In this document: one piece after another, positions 15,834 through 24,795 of the stretch
Layout: each line of letters begins with the position of its first letter
Numbering within the stretch: position 1 is the first letter of the stretch
Origin: Cryobacterium psychrotolerans
Lineage (GTDB): Bacteria; Actinomycetota; Actinomycetes; Actinomycetales; Microbacteriaceae
DNA length: 64,000 nt
Assembly: GCF_900101115.1 (NCBI RefSeq)
Contig: NZ_FNFU01000010.1
Span: 1-64,000, forward strand
Reading direction: 5' to 3'
The notes under the pieces: model-generated
What the model was told of the DNA's origin: nothing
The model's input: the letters and a program-made list of their open reading frames with translations, nothing else
Databases searched by the model: none
Translations under genes and position numbers: made by a program

Positions 15834-17228
15834 ATGTCGCAAACCACCGAGATGGATCCCACCCTGAGCGCCCTCGCCGCCTCCTTGGGCGGGCGACTCA
15901 TTCGTCCCGGCGACGCCGACTGGGACACGGTCAGGGCGCCGTGGAACCGGGCGGTCGAACAAGACCCTGCCGCGGTCGCCATCCCCGCCACCGTGGACGG
16001 CCTGCGGCAGATTGTGGCCGCGGCCCGCGCCGGGCGTTTCGAGATCGCCGTGCAGCCGAACGGCCATGGCGCGAGCGGCGACGTGCGCGGCTGCATCCTG
16101 GTACGCACCTCCGCCTTCGACGAGGTGACGGTGAACGCAGACGAGCGCTACGCCCGGATCGGTGCCGGCGTCAAATGGGGCGCCGTGCTGCCGCGCCTGA
16201 CGGGAACGGGCCTGATCGCCCTGGCCGGCACGAACCCGGACGTGACCGTCGCCGGGTACCTGCTCTCGGGCGGGCACTCCTGGTTCAGCCGCTGGAAGGG
16301 ACTCGCCGCCCACTCCATCCGCGCCATCGAGTTCGTCGAGGCGCACGGGCGCTCCCGCCGGTTGGACTCGGCCCACGGCTCCGCCGAGGGTGACGCCGAG
16401 CTGCTCTGGGCGATGCGGGGCGCGGCCGGAATGCTGGGCATTGTCACGGCCCTCGAAATCGACCTGTACCCCGCTCCGGCCCTCTTCGGCGGGAAGATCC
16501 TGTTCCCGATCGAGGCGGCCGGCGCCGTGCTCGACGCGGTCGCCGCGATCATGGCCACGGCACCGGATGAGCTGACGATGTTCGCCGGGCTGATCAACAT
16601 GCCCGACGTGGAGATGGTGCCCGAGCCGATGCGCGGTCACAGCTTCGCGACCGTCGACGTCGTCTTCGTCGGCGACGCCGACACGGCCGGTACGCTCCTG
16701 GCCCCGCTGCTCTCCGCCGTGCCCGTCATCGCCAACCTCATGCAGCCGTTCGACATCGGGCACCTGGGCGAGGTCGCGGCCGAACCCTCGGATCCGGTCG
16801 GGAGCCTGGACTGGAACGCGGCGATCAGGGGGCTCGGCGACGACGGATTCGCGCCGCTGATCGAGGCCTTCAGGGAGGCGACGCCCGCCGGGCTCACCAT
16901 GGTGCAGCTCCGGCCGCTCGGGGGCGCGATAGCCGATCCGGCGCCGGATGCGACGGGCATCGTCGGGCATCTCGAGTCGAAATACCTGGTGTTCGCCGGC
17001 GCGATCCTGCTGGATCCGAGCCGCAGGATCGATCCGGCGGCAGTGTTCGGACCCATCGACCGGGCCCTGACGGGGATGACCGAACGGCGCATGGTGCCGA
17101 CGCTGCTCTCCCCCGGCCAGGACCTCTCCGCCGCCCTCCCGCCGGAAAGCCTGGCTCGACTCGGGAAGGTGAAATTCGCCCACGACCCGGACAGCCTGTT
17201 CCGGAGCAATCGGCGCCTGCCCGGCTGA
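15834..17228 (+). CDS. FAD-linked oxidase (6-hydroxynicotine oxidase / BBE type)
   Basis: A 464-residue flavoprotein of the PP-loop FAD-binding family. The segment IAVQPNGHGASGDVRGCILV carries His78, at the place where family members bind FAD covalently; the second FAD segment is AGYLLSGGHSWFSRWKG. The C-terminus DPDSLFRSNRRLPG matches the FxxNR end of berberine-bridge-type enzymes. These enzymes oxidise alcohols, amines or sugars; the substrate here is unknown. It has a GAAAGGA ribosome site and is the first plus-strand gene of the island between ftsY and smc. It is not an obvious sulfur gene. Confidence 0.85.
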   Translation: MSQTTEMDPTLSALAASLGGRLIRPGDADWDTVRAPWNRAVEQDPAAVAIPATVDGLRQIVAAARAGRFEIAVQPNGHGASGDVRGCILVRTSAFDEVTVNADERYARIGAGVKWGAVLPRLTGTGLIALAGTNPDVTVAGYLLSGGHSWFSRWKGLAAHSIRAIEFVEAHGRSRRLDSAHGSAEGDAELLWAMRGAAGMLGIVTALEIDLYPAPALFGGKILFPIEAAGAVLDAVAAIMATAPDELTMFAGLINMPDVEMVPEPMRGHSFATVDVVFVGDADTAGTLLAPLLSAVPVIANLMQPFDIGHLGEVAAEPSDPVGSLDWNAAIRGLGDDGFAPLIEAFREATPAGLTMVQLRPLGGAIADPAPDATGIVGHLESKYLVFAGAILLDPSRRIDPAAVFGPIDRALTGMTERRMVPTLLSPGQDLSAALPPESLARLGKVKFAHDPDSLFRSNRRLPG

Positions 17229-17288
17229 CTCTGCCCGGCCGACGACGCGCGACGTAACACCGCGGGCGTCGGCCCACAGAATGGAAGG

Positions 17289-18008
17289 GTGACGACCACC
17301 GCCCCCGCGCTCGCCGGCATCGCCCACGGCACCTCCTCGCCCGCCGGCCAGGCCGCCGTGGCCGCCCTCATGCGCGCGGTCGCCGATGCCGAGCCGCTGC
17401 TCACCGTCGCGCTCGGCTTCGTCGACGTGCAGCACCCGGATGCGCCGGAAACCCTGGCCGCGCTTCCGGCCGGACTGCCGGCGGTCGTTGTTCCCCTGCT
17501 GCTGTCGGCCGGCTACCACGTGCACGTCGACCTCACCGAGGCGGTGCGCGCGGTGACCGACCGCACCGTGCTGCTGGCCGGCGCCCTCGGTCCCGACGAC
17601 CGGATCGTCGAGCTGCTGCGGGACCGGCTGGAGCAGGCCGGCCTCCGGGACGAGGACGTGGTCGTGCTCGCCGTGGCGGGGTCGAGCGACGCCAGGGCGG
17701 TCGCGGATTGCCGCGTCGTCGCCGAGCGCCTCGCGGCGGCATCCGCTCGCCCGGTTGGCCTCGGCTTCCTGTCCGCCGCGGAGCCGAGGCTGGCCGACGC
17801 GATCGCGGCCGCCCGGCGGGACAACCCCGGGCGACGCATCGTGGTCAGCAGCTACCTGCTCGCCCCTGGCTTTTTCCAGGACCTCGTCGAGGGCGCCGGG
17901 GCAAGCATCGCCACCTCACCTCTGCTGGTTCCGGGGTCCGCCGTTCCTCGGCAGCTCGTCGACGTCGTGGTCGACCGTTACCGCTCGGCGCGGGCGCCGG
18001 CACAGTAG
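17289..18008 (+). CDS. Sirohydrochlorin chelatase (CbiX/SirB type)
   Basis: A 239-residue protein with two tandem CbiX-like halves. The first holds the metal-site histidine in AGIAHGTSSPAG and LSAGYHVHVDL; the second (VVVLAVAGSSDARA…) has lost the equivalent His. Such enzymes insert iron (or cobalt) into sirohydrochlorin. Next to nirA and cysG, the role inferred is ferrochelation to siroheme for sulfite reductase. The GTG start at 17289 follows GGAAGG closely. It is 164 bases upstream of nirA, and that gap holds a possible promoter, so it may form a separate unit. Confidence 0.85.
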   Translation: MTTTAPALAGIAHGTSSPAGQAAVAALMRAVADAEPLLTVALGFVDVQHPDAPETLAALPAGLPAVVVPLLLSAGYHVHVDLTEAVRAVTDRTVLLAGALGPDDRIVELLRDRLEQAGLRDEDVVVLAVAGSSDARAVADCRVVAERLAAASARPVGLGFLSAAEPRLADAIAAARRDNPGRRIVVSSYLLAPGFFQDLVEGAGASIATSPLLVPGSAVPRQLVDVVVDRYRSARAPAQ

Positions 18009-18032
18009 ACCGGGCTGTCTCTTCGCGCGCCC

Positions 18033-18106
18033 GTGTGACGCCCCACTACCCCGCGTGACCGGCCGTGACCGGCCCGCGTGACGGGGGCTCGGGCGCTGGC
18101 TACCGT
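18033..18106 (+). promoter_or_regulatory. Putative promoter and GTGAC repeats upstream of nirA
   Basis: A -35-like GTGACG (18078-18083) and a -10-like TACCGT (18101-18106) are separated by 17 bases. GTGAC occurs four times (18035, 18055, 18065, 18078), two of them as repeated CGTGACCGG words 10 bases apart, the last forming the -35. Closely spaced copies of this kind suggest an operator for the sulfur operon; the regulator is not known. Confidence 0.4.
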
Positions 18107-18172
18107 CGTACCCAGCGCAGTTGTCGGACACCGTTTTCCGTCCGCGACTGGCCGATACAAAAGGAGCAGACC

Positions 18173-19891
18173 ATGTCGCCCAGCCCGACCCCCAGCATCA
18201 CCAGCGCCGCGCCCACGCGCCCGCCGCGACCGGCAACGCGCCCCCACGGACAGTGGAAGGTCGACGGCACCGCCCCGCTCAACGGCAACGAGAAGTGGAA
18301 GCAGGAGGACGGCGGGCTGAGCGTACGGGAGCGGATCGAGCAGGTCTACTCCATGCAGGGCTTCGACTCGATCGAGGACACCGACCTGCACGGCCGATTC
18401 CGCTGGTGGGGGCTGTACACGCAGCGCAAGCCCGGCATCGACGGCGGCAAGACCGCCACGCTCGAGCCACATGAGCTCGAGGACAAGTTCTTCATGCTCC
18501 GTGTGCGCATCGACGGCGGCCAGCTCACCACCGCCCAGTTGCGGGTCATCGGCGAGATATCCGAGGAATTCGGCCGGGACACCGCCGACCTCACCGACCG
18601 GCAGAACATCCAGCTGCATTGGATCAGGGTCGAAGATGTCCCCGAGATCTGGCGCCGCCTCGAAGCCGTCGACCTGCAGACCACGGAGGCCTGCGGCGAT
18701 GTGCCCCGCGTCGTGCTCGGCTCCCCCGTTGCCGGCATCGCCGTCGACGAGCTGCTGGACCCGACCGACGCGATCACCGAGATCACGGCGAGGTACATCG
18801 GCGTCCCCGAGCTGGCGAACCTCCCGCGCAAGTTCAAGACGGCCCTGACCGGCCACCCGAGCCAGGACGTCGTGCACGAGATCAACGACGTCGGCTTTGT
18901 CGCCCTGCGGCACCCGGAGCTCGGCCTCGGCTACGACCTCTGGGTCGGCGGCGGCCTGTCAGCCAGCCCCCGCCTCGGCGAGCGCCTGGGCGCCTTCGTC
19001 TCCCCCGACAAGGTCGCCGACGTCTGGCTCGGCGTCGCCTCCATCTTCCGCGACTACGGCTACCGGCGGCTGCGCAACAAGGCCAGGCTGAAGTTCCTGC
19101 TCGCCGACTGGGGACCGGAGAAGTTCCGCAGGGTGCTCGAGGACGAATACCTCCACGAGGCACTGCCCGACGGCCCGCCCGCGCCCACCCCGACGCAGCA
19201 GGGCGACCACGTCGGCGTGCACAAGCAGAACGACGGAAAGTTCTACATCGGAGTCACGCCCTTCGTCGGGCGCGTCTCCGGCACCATGCTCACCGGGCTC
19301 GCCGACCTGCTCGAGCGGCACGGCTCGGGCCGGCTGCGCACCACGCCACACCAGAAACTCGTGCTCCTCGACATCAGCGAGGAAGACGTCGAACCGCTGA
19401 TCACGGCGCTCGACGCGCTCGGCCTGGCCGCCCGTCCGAGCCTGTTCCGCCGCTCGACGATTGCGTGCACCGGGATCGAGTTCTGCAAGCTTGCGATCGT
19501 CGAGACCAAGCAGACCGCAACCGACGCCGTGCTCGAACTGGAGACACGCCTCGCCGGCCTCGACCTGCCGCAGCCGATCAGCCTGCACGTCAACGGATGC
19601 CCCAACTCCTGCGCCCGCATCCAGACCGCCGACATCGGCCTCAAGGGGCAGCTCCTCTCCGACGGAGCCGGCGGCCAGGTGCCCGGGTTCCAGGTGCACC
19701 TCGGCGGCGGGCTCGCCTCCGTCGGCCGCGATGAGGCCGGCCTCGGCCGCACGGTGCGCGGCCTCAAGGTGACCGCCGTCGACCTGGCCGACTACGTGGA
19801 ACGGATCGTCCGCCGCTTCCTCGCCGACCGGGCCGAGACGGAAACCTTCGCCCAATGGGCGCACCGAGCCGACGAGGAGGCGCTCCAGTGA
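18173..19891 (+). CDS. nirA: Ferredoxin-dependent assimilatory sulfite reductase
   Basis: A 572-residue siroheme and 4Fe-4S enzyme that reduces sulfite to sulfide with six electrons from ferredoxin. Two sulfite/nitrite-reductase repeats are present. The cluster ligands are Cys432, Cys438, Cys476 and Cys480 (ACTGIEFCKLA and NGCPNSC). Tyr82 (GLYTQRKPG) and Cys174 (TTEACGDVPR) have the same 92-residue spacing as the cross-linked Tyr-Cys pair of M. tuberculosis NirA, which marks sulfite rather than nitrite specificity. The ATG at 18173 follows AAGGAG. Its stop overlaps the cysH start (GTGA). Confidence 0.94.
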   Translation: MSPSPTPSITSAAPTRPPRPATRPHGQWKVDGTAPLNGNEKWKQEDGGLSVRERIEQVYSMQGFDSIEDTDLHGRFRWWGLYTQRKPGIDGGKTATLEPHELEDKFFMLRVRIDGGQLTTAQLRVIGEISEEFGRDTADLTDRQNIQLHWIRVEDVPEIWRRLEAVDLQTTEACGDVPRVVLGSPVAGIAVDELLDPTDAITEITARYIGVPELANLPRKFKTALTGHPSQDVVHEINDVGFVALRHPELGLGYDLWVGGGLSASPRLGERLGAFVSPDKVADVWLGVASIFRDYGYRRLRNKARLKFLLADWGPEKFRRVLEDEYLHEALPDGPPAPTPTQQGDHVGVHKQNDGKFYIGVTPFVGRVSGTMLTGLADLLERHGSGRLRTTPHQKLVLLDISEEDVEPLITALDALGLAARPSLFRRSTIACTGIEFCKLAIVETKQTATDAVLELETRLAGLDLPQPISLHVNGCPNSCARIQTADIGLKGQLLSDGAGGQVPGFQVHLGGGLASVGRDEAGLGRTVRGLKVTAVDLADYVERIVRRFLADRAETETFAQWAHRADEEALQ

Positions 19892-20634
19892 GCCGTATCG
19901 ATGTCAACCAGCCCGATGTCAACCAGCCCGCGGCCGGGCGGCGCAGCGTAGAGCAGCTCCGTTCTCTGTCGGAACAGGGCGCGATCGAACTGGGCGAGGC
20001 ATCCGCCGCCGAGGTCATCGCCTGGGTCGCCCGCAACTTCGGGACCGACGCCGTGGCGGTGGCCTGCTCGATGGCGGATGCCGTGCTGCCGCAGCTCGTC
20101 GCGCAGCAGCTGCCGGGCGTGGATGTGCTGTTCCTCGACACGGGCTACCACTTCCCGGAGACTCACGCCACCAGGGACACCGTCGCCGGCACCCCGGGCG
20201 TCACCATAGTCGACGTGCTGCCGGAGCAGAGCGTTGCCGAGCAGGACGCCGCCTGGGGCAAGGACCTCTTCGCCCGCGACCCCGGCCAGTGCTGCGCGTT
20301 GCGCAAGGTCGCTCCGCTGCAGCGCACCCTCGCCGGGTACGAACTCTGGTTCACCGGTGTGCGCCGCGACGAGGCGCCGACCAGGGCCGGCACACGTCTC
20401 GTCGAATGGGACGAGCGCAACGGCCTGGTCAAAGTGAACCCGCTCGCCGCCTGGACCTTCGACGAGCTGATCGACTACGCCGCCGCCCACGGCGTGGCCG
20501 TCAACCCGCTCCTGGCCCAGGGGTTCCCGTCCATCGGCTGCGCCCCGTGCACGAAACCCGTCGCCGCCGGCGAAGACCCCCGTTCCGGCCGCTGGGCCGG
20601 ACTCGAGAAAACAGAATGCGGACTGCACCTATGA
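19888..20634 (+). CDS. cysH: Adenylyl-sulfate (APS) reductase
   Basis: A 248-residue enzyme reducing APS to sulfite and AMP with thioredoxin as donor. It keeps the extra iron-sulfur cysteines Cys135-Cys136 (QCCALRK) and Cys218-Cys221 (CAPC), which indicates the 4Fe-4S APS-using type rather than PAPS reductase, and the C-terminal nucleophile Cys244 in KTECGLHL. This agrees with the absence of an APS kinase in the cluster. The GTG start overlaps the nirA stop by four bases. The N-terminus carries an exact 15-bp duplication (19900-19929) giving DVNQPDVNQP. Confidence 0.95.
   Translation: MSRIDVNQPDVNQPAAGRRSVEQLRSLSEQGAIELGEASAAEVIAWVARNFGTDAVAVACSMADAVLPQLVAQQLPGVDVLFLDTGYHFPETHATRDTVAGTPGVTIVDVLPEQSVAEQDAAWGKDLFARDPGQCCALRKVAPLQRTLAGYELWFTGVRRDEAPTRAGTRLVEWDERNGLVKVNPLAAWTFDELIDYAAAHGVAVNPLLAQGFPSIGCAPCTKPVAAGEDPRSGRWAGLEKTECGLHL
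19900..19929. repeat. Tandem repeat, 15 bp x 2, in cysH
   Basis: GATGTCAACCAGCCC occurs twice in a row within the unstructured N-terminus of CysH. Confidence 0.95.
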
Positions 20635-21590
20635 GCGCCCACGACATCGCCACGGCACCCCCGGCAGCCGCGGCACCCCCGGCGACCGCGCGCCCGCACC
20701 GCCTGACCCAGCTGGACGTGCTCGAGAGCGAGGCGATCCACATCATCCGCGAGGTGGTCGCCGAATTCGAGCGCCCGGTGCTGCTGTTCTCCGGCGGCAA
20801 GGACTCCGTCGTCATGCTCCACCTCGCCGCGAAGGCGTTCTGGCCCGGCCGCGTGCCGTTCCCGGTGCTGCACGTCGACACCGGCCACAACTTCCCGGAG
20901 GTCATCGCGTTCCGTGACGCCACGGTCGCCCGGCTCGGCGTCACCCTCGAGGTGGCCGGCGTGCAGGACTACATCGACGACGGCCGACTGCAGGAACGCG
21001 CCGACGGCACCCGCAACCCGCTGCAGACGGTGCCCCTGCTCGACGCCATCGCGGCCGGCCGGCACGACGCCGTCTTCGGCGGCGCCCGGCGCGACGAGGA
21101 CAAGGCCCGCGCCAAGGAGCGCATCATCTCGCTCCGCGACGAGTTCGGCCAGTGGGACCCGCGCAACCAGCGCCCCGAGCTCTGGAACCTCTACAACGGC
21201 CGCCACACGGTCGGCCAGCACGTGCGCGCCTTCCCGATCAGTAACTGGACCGAACTGGATGTCTGGCGCTACATCGAACGCGAAGGCATCGAGTTGCCCC
21301 CGCTCTACTACGCCCACGACCGCGAGGTCTACCTGCGCGACGGCATGTGGCGCGCGGTCGGGCCGGTCAGCGCCCCGCTGGCCCACGAAACCGTCTCGCG
21401 GCGCACCGTGCGCTACCGCACGGTCGGCGACATGAGCTGCACCGGCGCCGTGGAATCGGATGCCGCATCCGTGCACGCCGTCGTGCGGGAGGTCGCCCAG
21501 TCGACGCTCACCGAGCGGGGAGCCACCCGGGCCGACGACCGCATCTCCGAGGCCGCCATGGAAGATCGCAAGAGAGACGGGTACTTCTAA
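20631..21590 (+). CDS. cysD: Sulfate adenylyltransferase subunit 2
   Basis: A 319-residue ATP sulfurylase catalytic subunit that makes APS from sulfate and ATP. The PP-loop is VLLFSGGKDSVVMLHLA, followed by LHVDTGHNFPEVIAFRD and the C-terminal DRISEAAMEDRKRDGYF. A ~25-residue Ala/Pro-rich N-terminal extension precedes the conserved start RLTQLDVLESEAIHIIRE. It overlaps cysH by four bases (ATGA) and cysN by one base, so the three are translationally coupled. Confidence 0.97.
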   Translation: MSAHDIATAPPAAAAPPATARPHRLTQLDVLESEAIHIIREVVAEFERPVLLFSGGKDSVVMLHLAAKAFWPGRVPFPVLHVDTGHNFPEVIAFRDATVARLGVTLEVAGVQDYIDDGRLQERADGTRNPLQTVPLLDAIAAGRHDAVFGGARRDEDKARAKERIISLRDEFGQWDPRNQRPELWNLYNGRHTVGQHVRAFPISNWTELDVWRYIEREGIELPPLYYAHDREVYLRDGMWRAVGPVSAPLAHETVSRRTVRYRTVGDMSCTGAVESDAASVHAVVREVAQSTLTERGATRADDRISEAAMEDRKRDGYF

Positions 21591-22954
21591 TGACCGACAC
21601 ACTCCTGACCGAAGCCGTGTGGCCGAGCGCGCTGCAGGGAAGCCCGCTCCAGGGCACGCTGTTCCGCTTCGCCACTGCCGGCTCCGTCGACGACGGCAAA
21701 TCCACGCTCGTCGGCCGGCTGCTGCACGACTCGAAAGCGATCCTCGCCGACCAGCTCGACGCGGTCACCCGCACCTCGTCCGAGCGCGGCTTCGGCGGCG
21801 CGGCCGGCGGAATCGACTTCGCCCTGCTCACCGACGGCCTCCGCGCCGAGCGGGAACAGGGCATCACCATCGACGTCGCCTACCGCTACTTCGCCACCGC
21901 CCACCGCTCGTTCATCCTCGCCGACTGCCCCGGCCACGTGCAGTACACCCGCAACATGGTCACCGGCGCGACCACCGCCGACGCGGTCGTCGTGCTCATC
22001 GACGCCCGCAAGGGCGTGCTCGAGCAGACCCGCCGCCACCTCTCGGTGCTGGCCCTGCTCCGCGTGCAGCACGTCATCGTCGCGGTGAACAAGATCGACC
22101 TGCTGGGCTACGACGAGGCCGCGTACACCGAGGTCGCCGCCGACGTGCGCGCCGTCACCGCCGAGCTCGGACTCGGCGCCGTGCACGTCATCCCCGTGTC
22201 GGCCCTGGTCGGCGACAACGTCGTCGACCGCTCCCCGCACACCCCGTGGTACCACGGCCCGAGCCTGCTCGAGCTGCTGGAGACTCTCCCCCTCGTCGAC
22301 GAAATCGAAAGCGAGACCCGGGCCTTCCGCCTGCCCGTGCAGCTGGTCCTCCGCCCGCAGGGCGCCGTCGTGGTGCCCGAGGAAGACGCCCCCCGGTACC
22401 GCGACTACCGTGCCTACGCCGGCCAGGTCGCATCCGGCACGCTGCGCGTCGGCGACACCGTCACCGTCAGCCCCGGCGGCGGCAGCACCGTCGTCACCGG
22501 CATCGACTTCGCCGGAGCGGAACTCGACCTGGCCTTCGCCCCGCAATCGGTGGCGCTGCGGCTGCGGGACGACCTCGACATCGCCCGCGGCGCCGTGATC
22601 GCCGCGGCCGGCACCCTGCCCCCGCAGGTGAAGGAGCTGACCGCCGCGCTGTTCTGGCTCGACGCCAGGCCGCTCGCGGCCGGCGCCCGGGTGCTGGTGA
22701 AATTCGGCACCTCCACGATCCAGGCCATCGTGCCGGAGATCACCGGACGCCGCAGCCTCGACACCCTCGCGATCGAGACCGCCGACCGCCTCGAGGTCAA
22801 CGACATCGGCCAGGCCACGGTTCGGCTTGCCTCCGCGCTGCCGCTCGAAACGTACGCGGAGAACCGCCGCTCGGGCGCGTTCCTCGTCATCCACCCGCAG
22901 GACGGCGCAACGCTCGCCGCCGGGATCGTGCTCGCCGCCGGCGGTGCCTCGTGA
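21590..22954 (+). CDS. cysN: Sulfate adenylyltransferase subunit 1 (GTPase)
   Basis: A 454-residue GTPase partner of CysD whose GTP hydrolysis drives APS formation. The GTP motifs are AGSVDDGKSTLVGRLL, DCPGHVQYTRNM and VNKIDLLG. After the GTPase there are two EF-Tu-like β-barrels. It stops before any APS kinase domain, so this is CysN and not the CysNC fusion of mycobacteria, in line with the APS-type CysH. It overlaps the next gene by four bases (GTGA). Confidence 0.97.
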   Translation: MTDTLLTEAVWPSALQGSPLQGTLFRFATAGSVDDGKSTLVGRLLHDSKAILADQLDAVTRTSSERGFGGAAGGIDFALLTDGLRAEREQGITIDVAYRYFATAHRSFILADCPGHVQYTRNMVTGATTADAVVVLIDARKGVLEQTRRHLSVLALLRVQHVIVAVNKIDLLGYDEAAYTEVAADVRAVTAELGLGAVHVIPVSALVGDNVVDRSPHTPWYHGPSLLELLETLPLVDEIESETRAFRLPVQLVLRPQGAVVVPEEDAPRYRDYRAYAGQVASGTLRVGDTVTVSPGGGSTVVTGIDFAGAELDLAFAPQSVALRLRDDLDIARGAVIAAAGTLPPQVKELTAALFWLDARPLAAGARVLVKFGTSTIQAIVPEITGRRSLDTLAIETADRLEVNDIGQATVRLASALPLETYAENRRSGAFLVIHPQDGATLAAGIVLAAGGAS

Positions 22955-24033
22955 GCCGGGCCGGCCCCCGCGGTATTGCGGCCGCGCTCTTCCCCGCGCT
23001 GCTGGCCGCCGGGCTGGTCGCCGGGCTGAGCGGATGCTCGGCGAGCGCCTCCGCGGATGCCCCGGCCGGCGGCCCTGCCGCCGAACTCCGGCTCGGCTAC
23101 TTCGACAACGTCACCCACGCTCCGGCCCTCGTCGGGCTGGAAAAGGGGTTCCTCCAGGACTCCCTCGGCGACACCGAACTGACCGCCCAGGCCTTCGCCG
23201 CCGGCCCGGCGGTCATCGAGGCGCTCAGCGCCGGCGCCATCGACGCCGCCTACGTCGGCCCCAACCCGGCCGTGAACACCTTCGTGCAGAGCGCGGGCGC
23301 CTCGGCGCGCGTCGTCGCCGGGGCGGCCAGCGGCGGCGCGGCCCTCGTGGTACGGCCGGGCATCGACACTCCGGCCGATCTGGCCGGCACGACCCTGGCG
23401 ACCCCGCAGCTCGGCAACACCCAGGACGTCGCCCTGCGCGCCTGGCTCGGCACGGAGGGCTTCGAGACCGACACCACCGGCGGCGGCGACGTGCGCATCA
23501 CCCCGACCGAGAACGCCCAGACCCTCGCCCTGTTCCAAAGCGGGGAGATCGACGGGGCCTGGCTCCCCGAGCCGTGGGTGTCCCGCCTCGTGATCGAGGC
23601 CGGCGCCGAGGTGCTCGTCGACGAGGCGTCCCTCTGGCCAGAAGGTGCCTTCCCCACCACCGTGCTGCTCGTGGGGAGCGACTTCCTCCGGGACCACCCG
23701 GACACCGTGCGCGCCCTGCTCGCCGGGCACACGGCATCCGTCGCCTGGCTCGACGGTCACGCCGACGAGGCTGGCGCCGTCATCAACGCCCGCCTGGCCG
23801 CCGACACCGGCAAGCCGCTGCCGGGCGCCGTGATCGAACGCGCGCTCGGCGCGGTGCGGTTCACGACGGATCCGCTCGCCGGGACGTTCCCCACGCTGCT
23901 GCGGGCCGGCGTCGACGCCGGCACGGCCAAGCAGGGGAACCTCGACGGCCTGTTCGACCTGTCGCTTCTGAACGCCGTGCTCGCCGAGTCCGGCGCCGAC
24001 CCGGTCTCGGCCGCCGGCCTCGGGGCGGAGTAG
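22951..24033 (+). CDS. ABC importer substrate-binding lipoprotein (sulfonate/nitrate/taurine family)
   Basis: A 360-residue lipoprotein: signal peptide, then the lipobox LSGC (Cys near residue 29), then a two-lobed periplasmic-type binding protein of the SsuA/TauA/NrtA family (RLGYFDNVTHAPALVGLEKG, AYVGPNPAVNTF, TPQLGNTQDVALRAWL, DGAWLPEPWVSRLV). The GTG start overlaps the cysN stop. No sulfonate monooxygenase is nearby and no CysTWA genes are seen in the window, so the cargo could be sulfate itself or an organic sulfonate. The sequence alone does not decide. Confidence 0.88.
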   Translation: MSRAGPRGIAAALFPALLAAGLVAGLSGCSASASADAPAGGPAAELRLGYFDNVTHAPALVGLEKGFLQDSLGDTELTAQAFAAGPAVIEALSAGAIDAAYVGPNPAVNTFVQSAGASARVVAGAASGGAALVVRPGIDTPADLAGTTLATPQLGNTQDVALRAWLGTEGFETDTTGGGDVRITPTENAQTLALFQSGEIDGAWLPEPWVSRLVIEAGAEVLVDEASLWPEGAFPTTVLLVGSDFLRDHPDTVRALLAGHTASVAWLDGHADEAGAVINARLAADTGKPLPGAVIERALGAVRFTTDPLAGTFPTLLRAGVDAGTAKQGNLDGLFDLSLLNAVLAESGADPVSAAGLGAE

Positions 24034-24036
24034 ACC

Positions 24037-24795
24037 ATGAGCGCCGCGCCCGCCGTCCTTCCCGCTATCCGGATCACCGCGCTCGGCAAGCGTTTCGGCG
24101 CCGACGGACCCCTCGTGCTCGACGACGTGACCCTGTCGATCCAGCCGGGAGAGTTCGTCTGCCTGCTCGGCGCATCCGGCTGCGGCAAGTCGACCCTGCT
24201 CAACATCATCGCGGGCCTCGACGCTCCCAGCACCGGAACGGTCACCGTCGCCAGCGGCAGCGCCGCGGTCATGTTCCAGGACGCCGCGCTCTTCCCGTGG
24301 CTGACGGCCGGCCGCAACGTCGAACTCGCGCTCAAGCTGCGCGGGGTGCCGCGGGACAAGCGCCGCGGGAAGGCCCTCGAGCTGCTCGACGTCGTCAACC
24401 TCGCGGATGCCGCCTCGAAGCGCCCGCACGAACTGTCCGGCGGCATGCGGCAACGCGTCGCCCTCGCCCGCTCGCTCGCCCAGGACCGCAAGGTGCTCCT
24501 GATGGACGAACCCTTCGCCGCCCTCGACGCCATCACCCGCGACCTGCTGCACGAGGAACTCGAGCGGGTGTGGCGCGAAACAGGACGCACGATCGTCTTC
24601 GTCACCCACAACGTGCGCGAGGCCGCCCGGCTCGGCCAGCGGGTGCTGCTGATGTCGTCGCGGCCCGGCCGCATCGCCAACGAGTGGCGCCTCGCCGACG
24701 ACGGGCCACGACGGATCGAATCCCCCGAGGTTTCTCGTCTCTCGATCGAAATCACCGAGCAGCTCCGAAGGGAGATCCGCCGCAATGCCGCCTGA
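24037..24795 (+). CDS. ABC importer ATPase (SsuB/TauB type)
   Basis: A 252-residue ATPase that powers the importer. Walker A is GASGCGKSTLLN, the Q-loop is FQDAALFPW, the signature is LSGGMRQRVALARSL, Walker B is VLLMDEPFAALD, and the H-loop is VTHNVREA. It begins three bases after the binding-protein gene and overlaps the permease gene by 11 bases, so the three form one transporter. Confidence 0.93.
   Translation: MSAAPAVLPAIRITALGKRFGADGPLVLDDVTLSIQPGEFVCLLGASGCGKSTLLNIIAGLDAPSTGTVTVASGSAAVMFQDAALFPWLTAGRNVELALKLRGVPRDKRRGKALELLDVVNLADAASKRPHELSGGMRQRVALARSLAQDRKVLLMDEPFAALDAITRDLLHEELERVWRETGRTIVFVTHNVREAARLGQRVLLMSSRPGRIANEWRLADDGPRRIESPEVSRLSIEITEQLRREIRRNAA

Noticed and set aside
18009-18172. 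Cysteine-rich leader peptide before the sulfur operon, by analogy with the leucine leader
   Set aside because: No small frame with a run of cysteine codons was seen on the plus strand.
21460-22950. Open frame running through the cysD end and cysN and continuing in frame into the ABC binding protein
   Set aside because: The first part is an Arg/Pro-rich out-of-frame reading of cysD and cysN. The binding protein begins at GTG 22951 with its own signal peptide.
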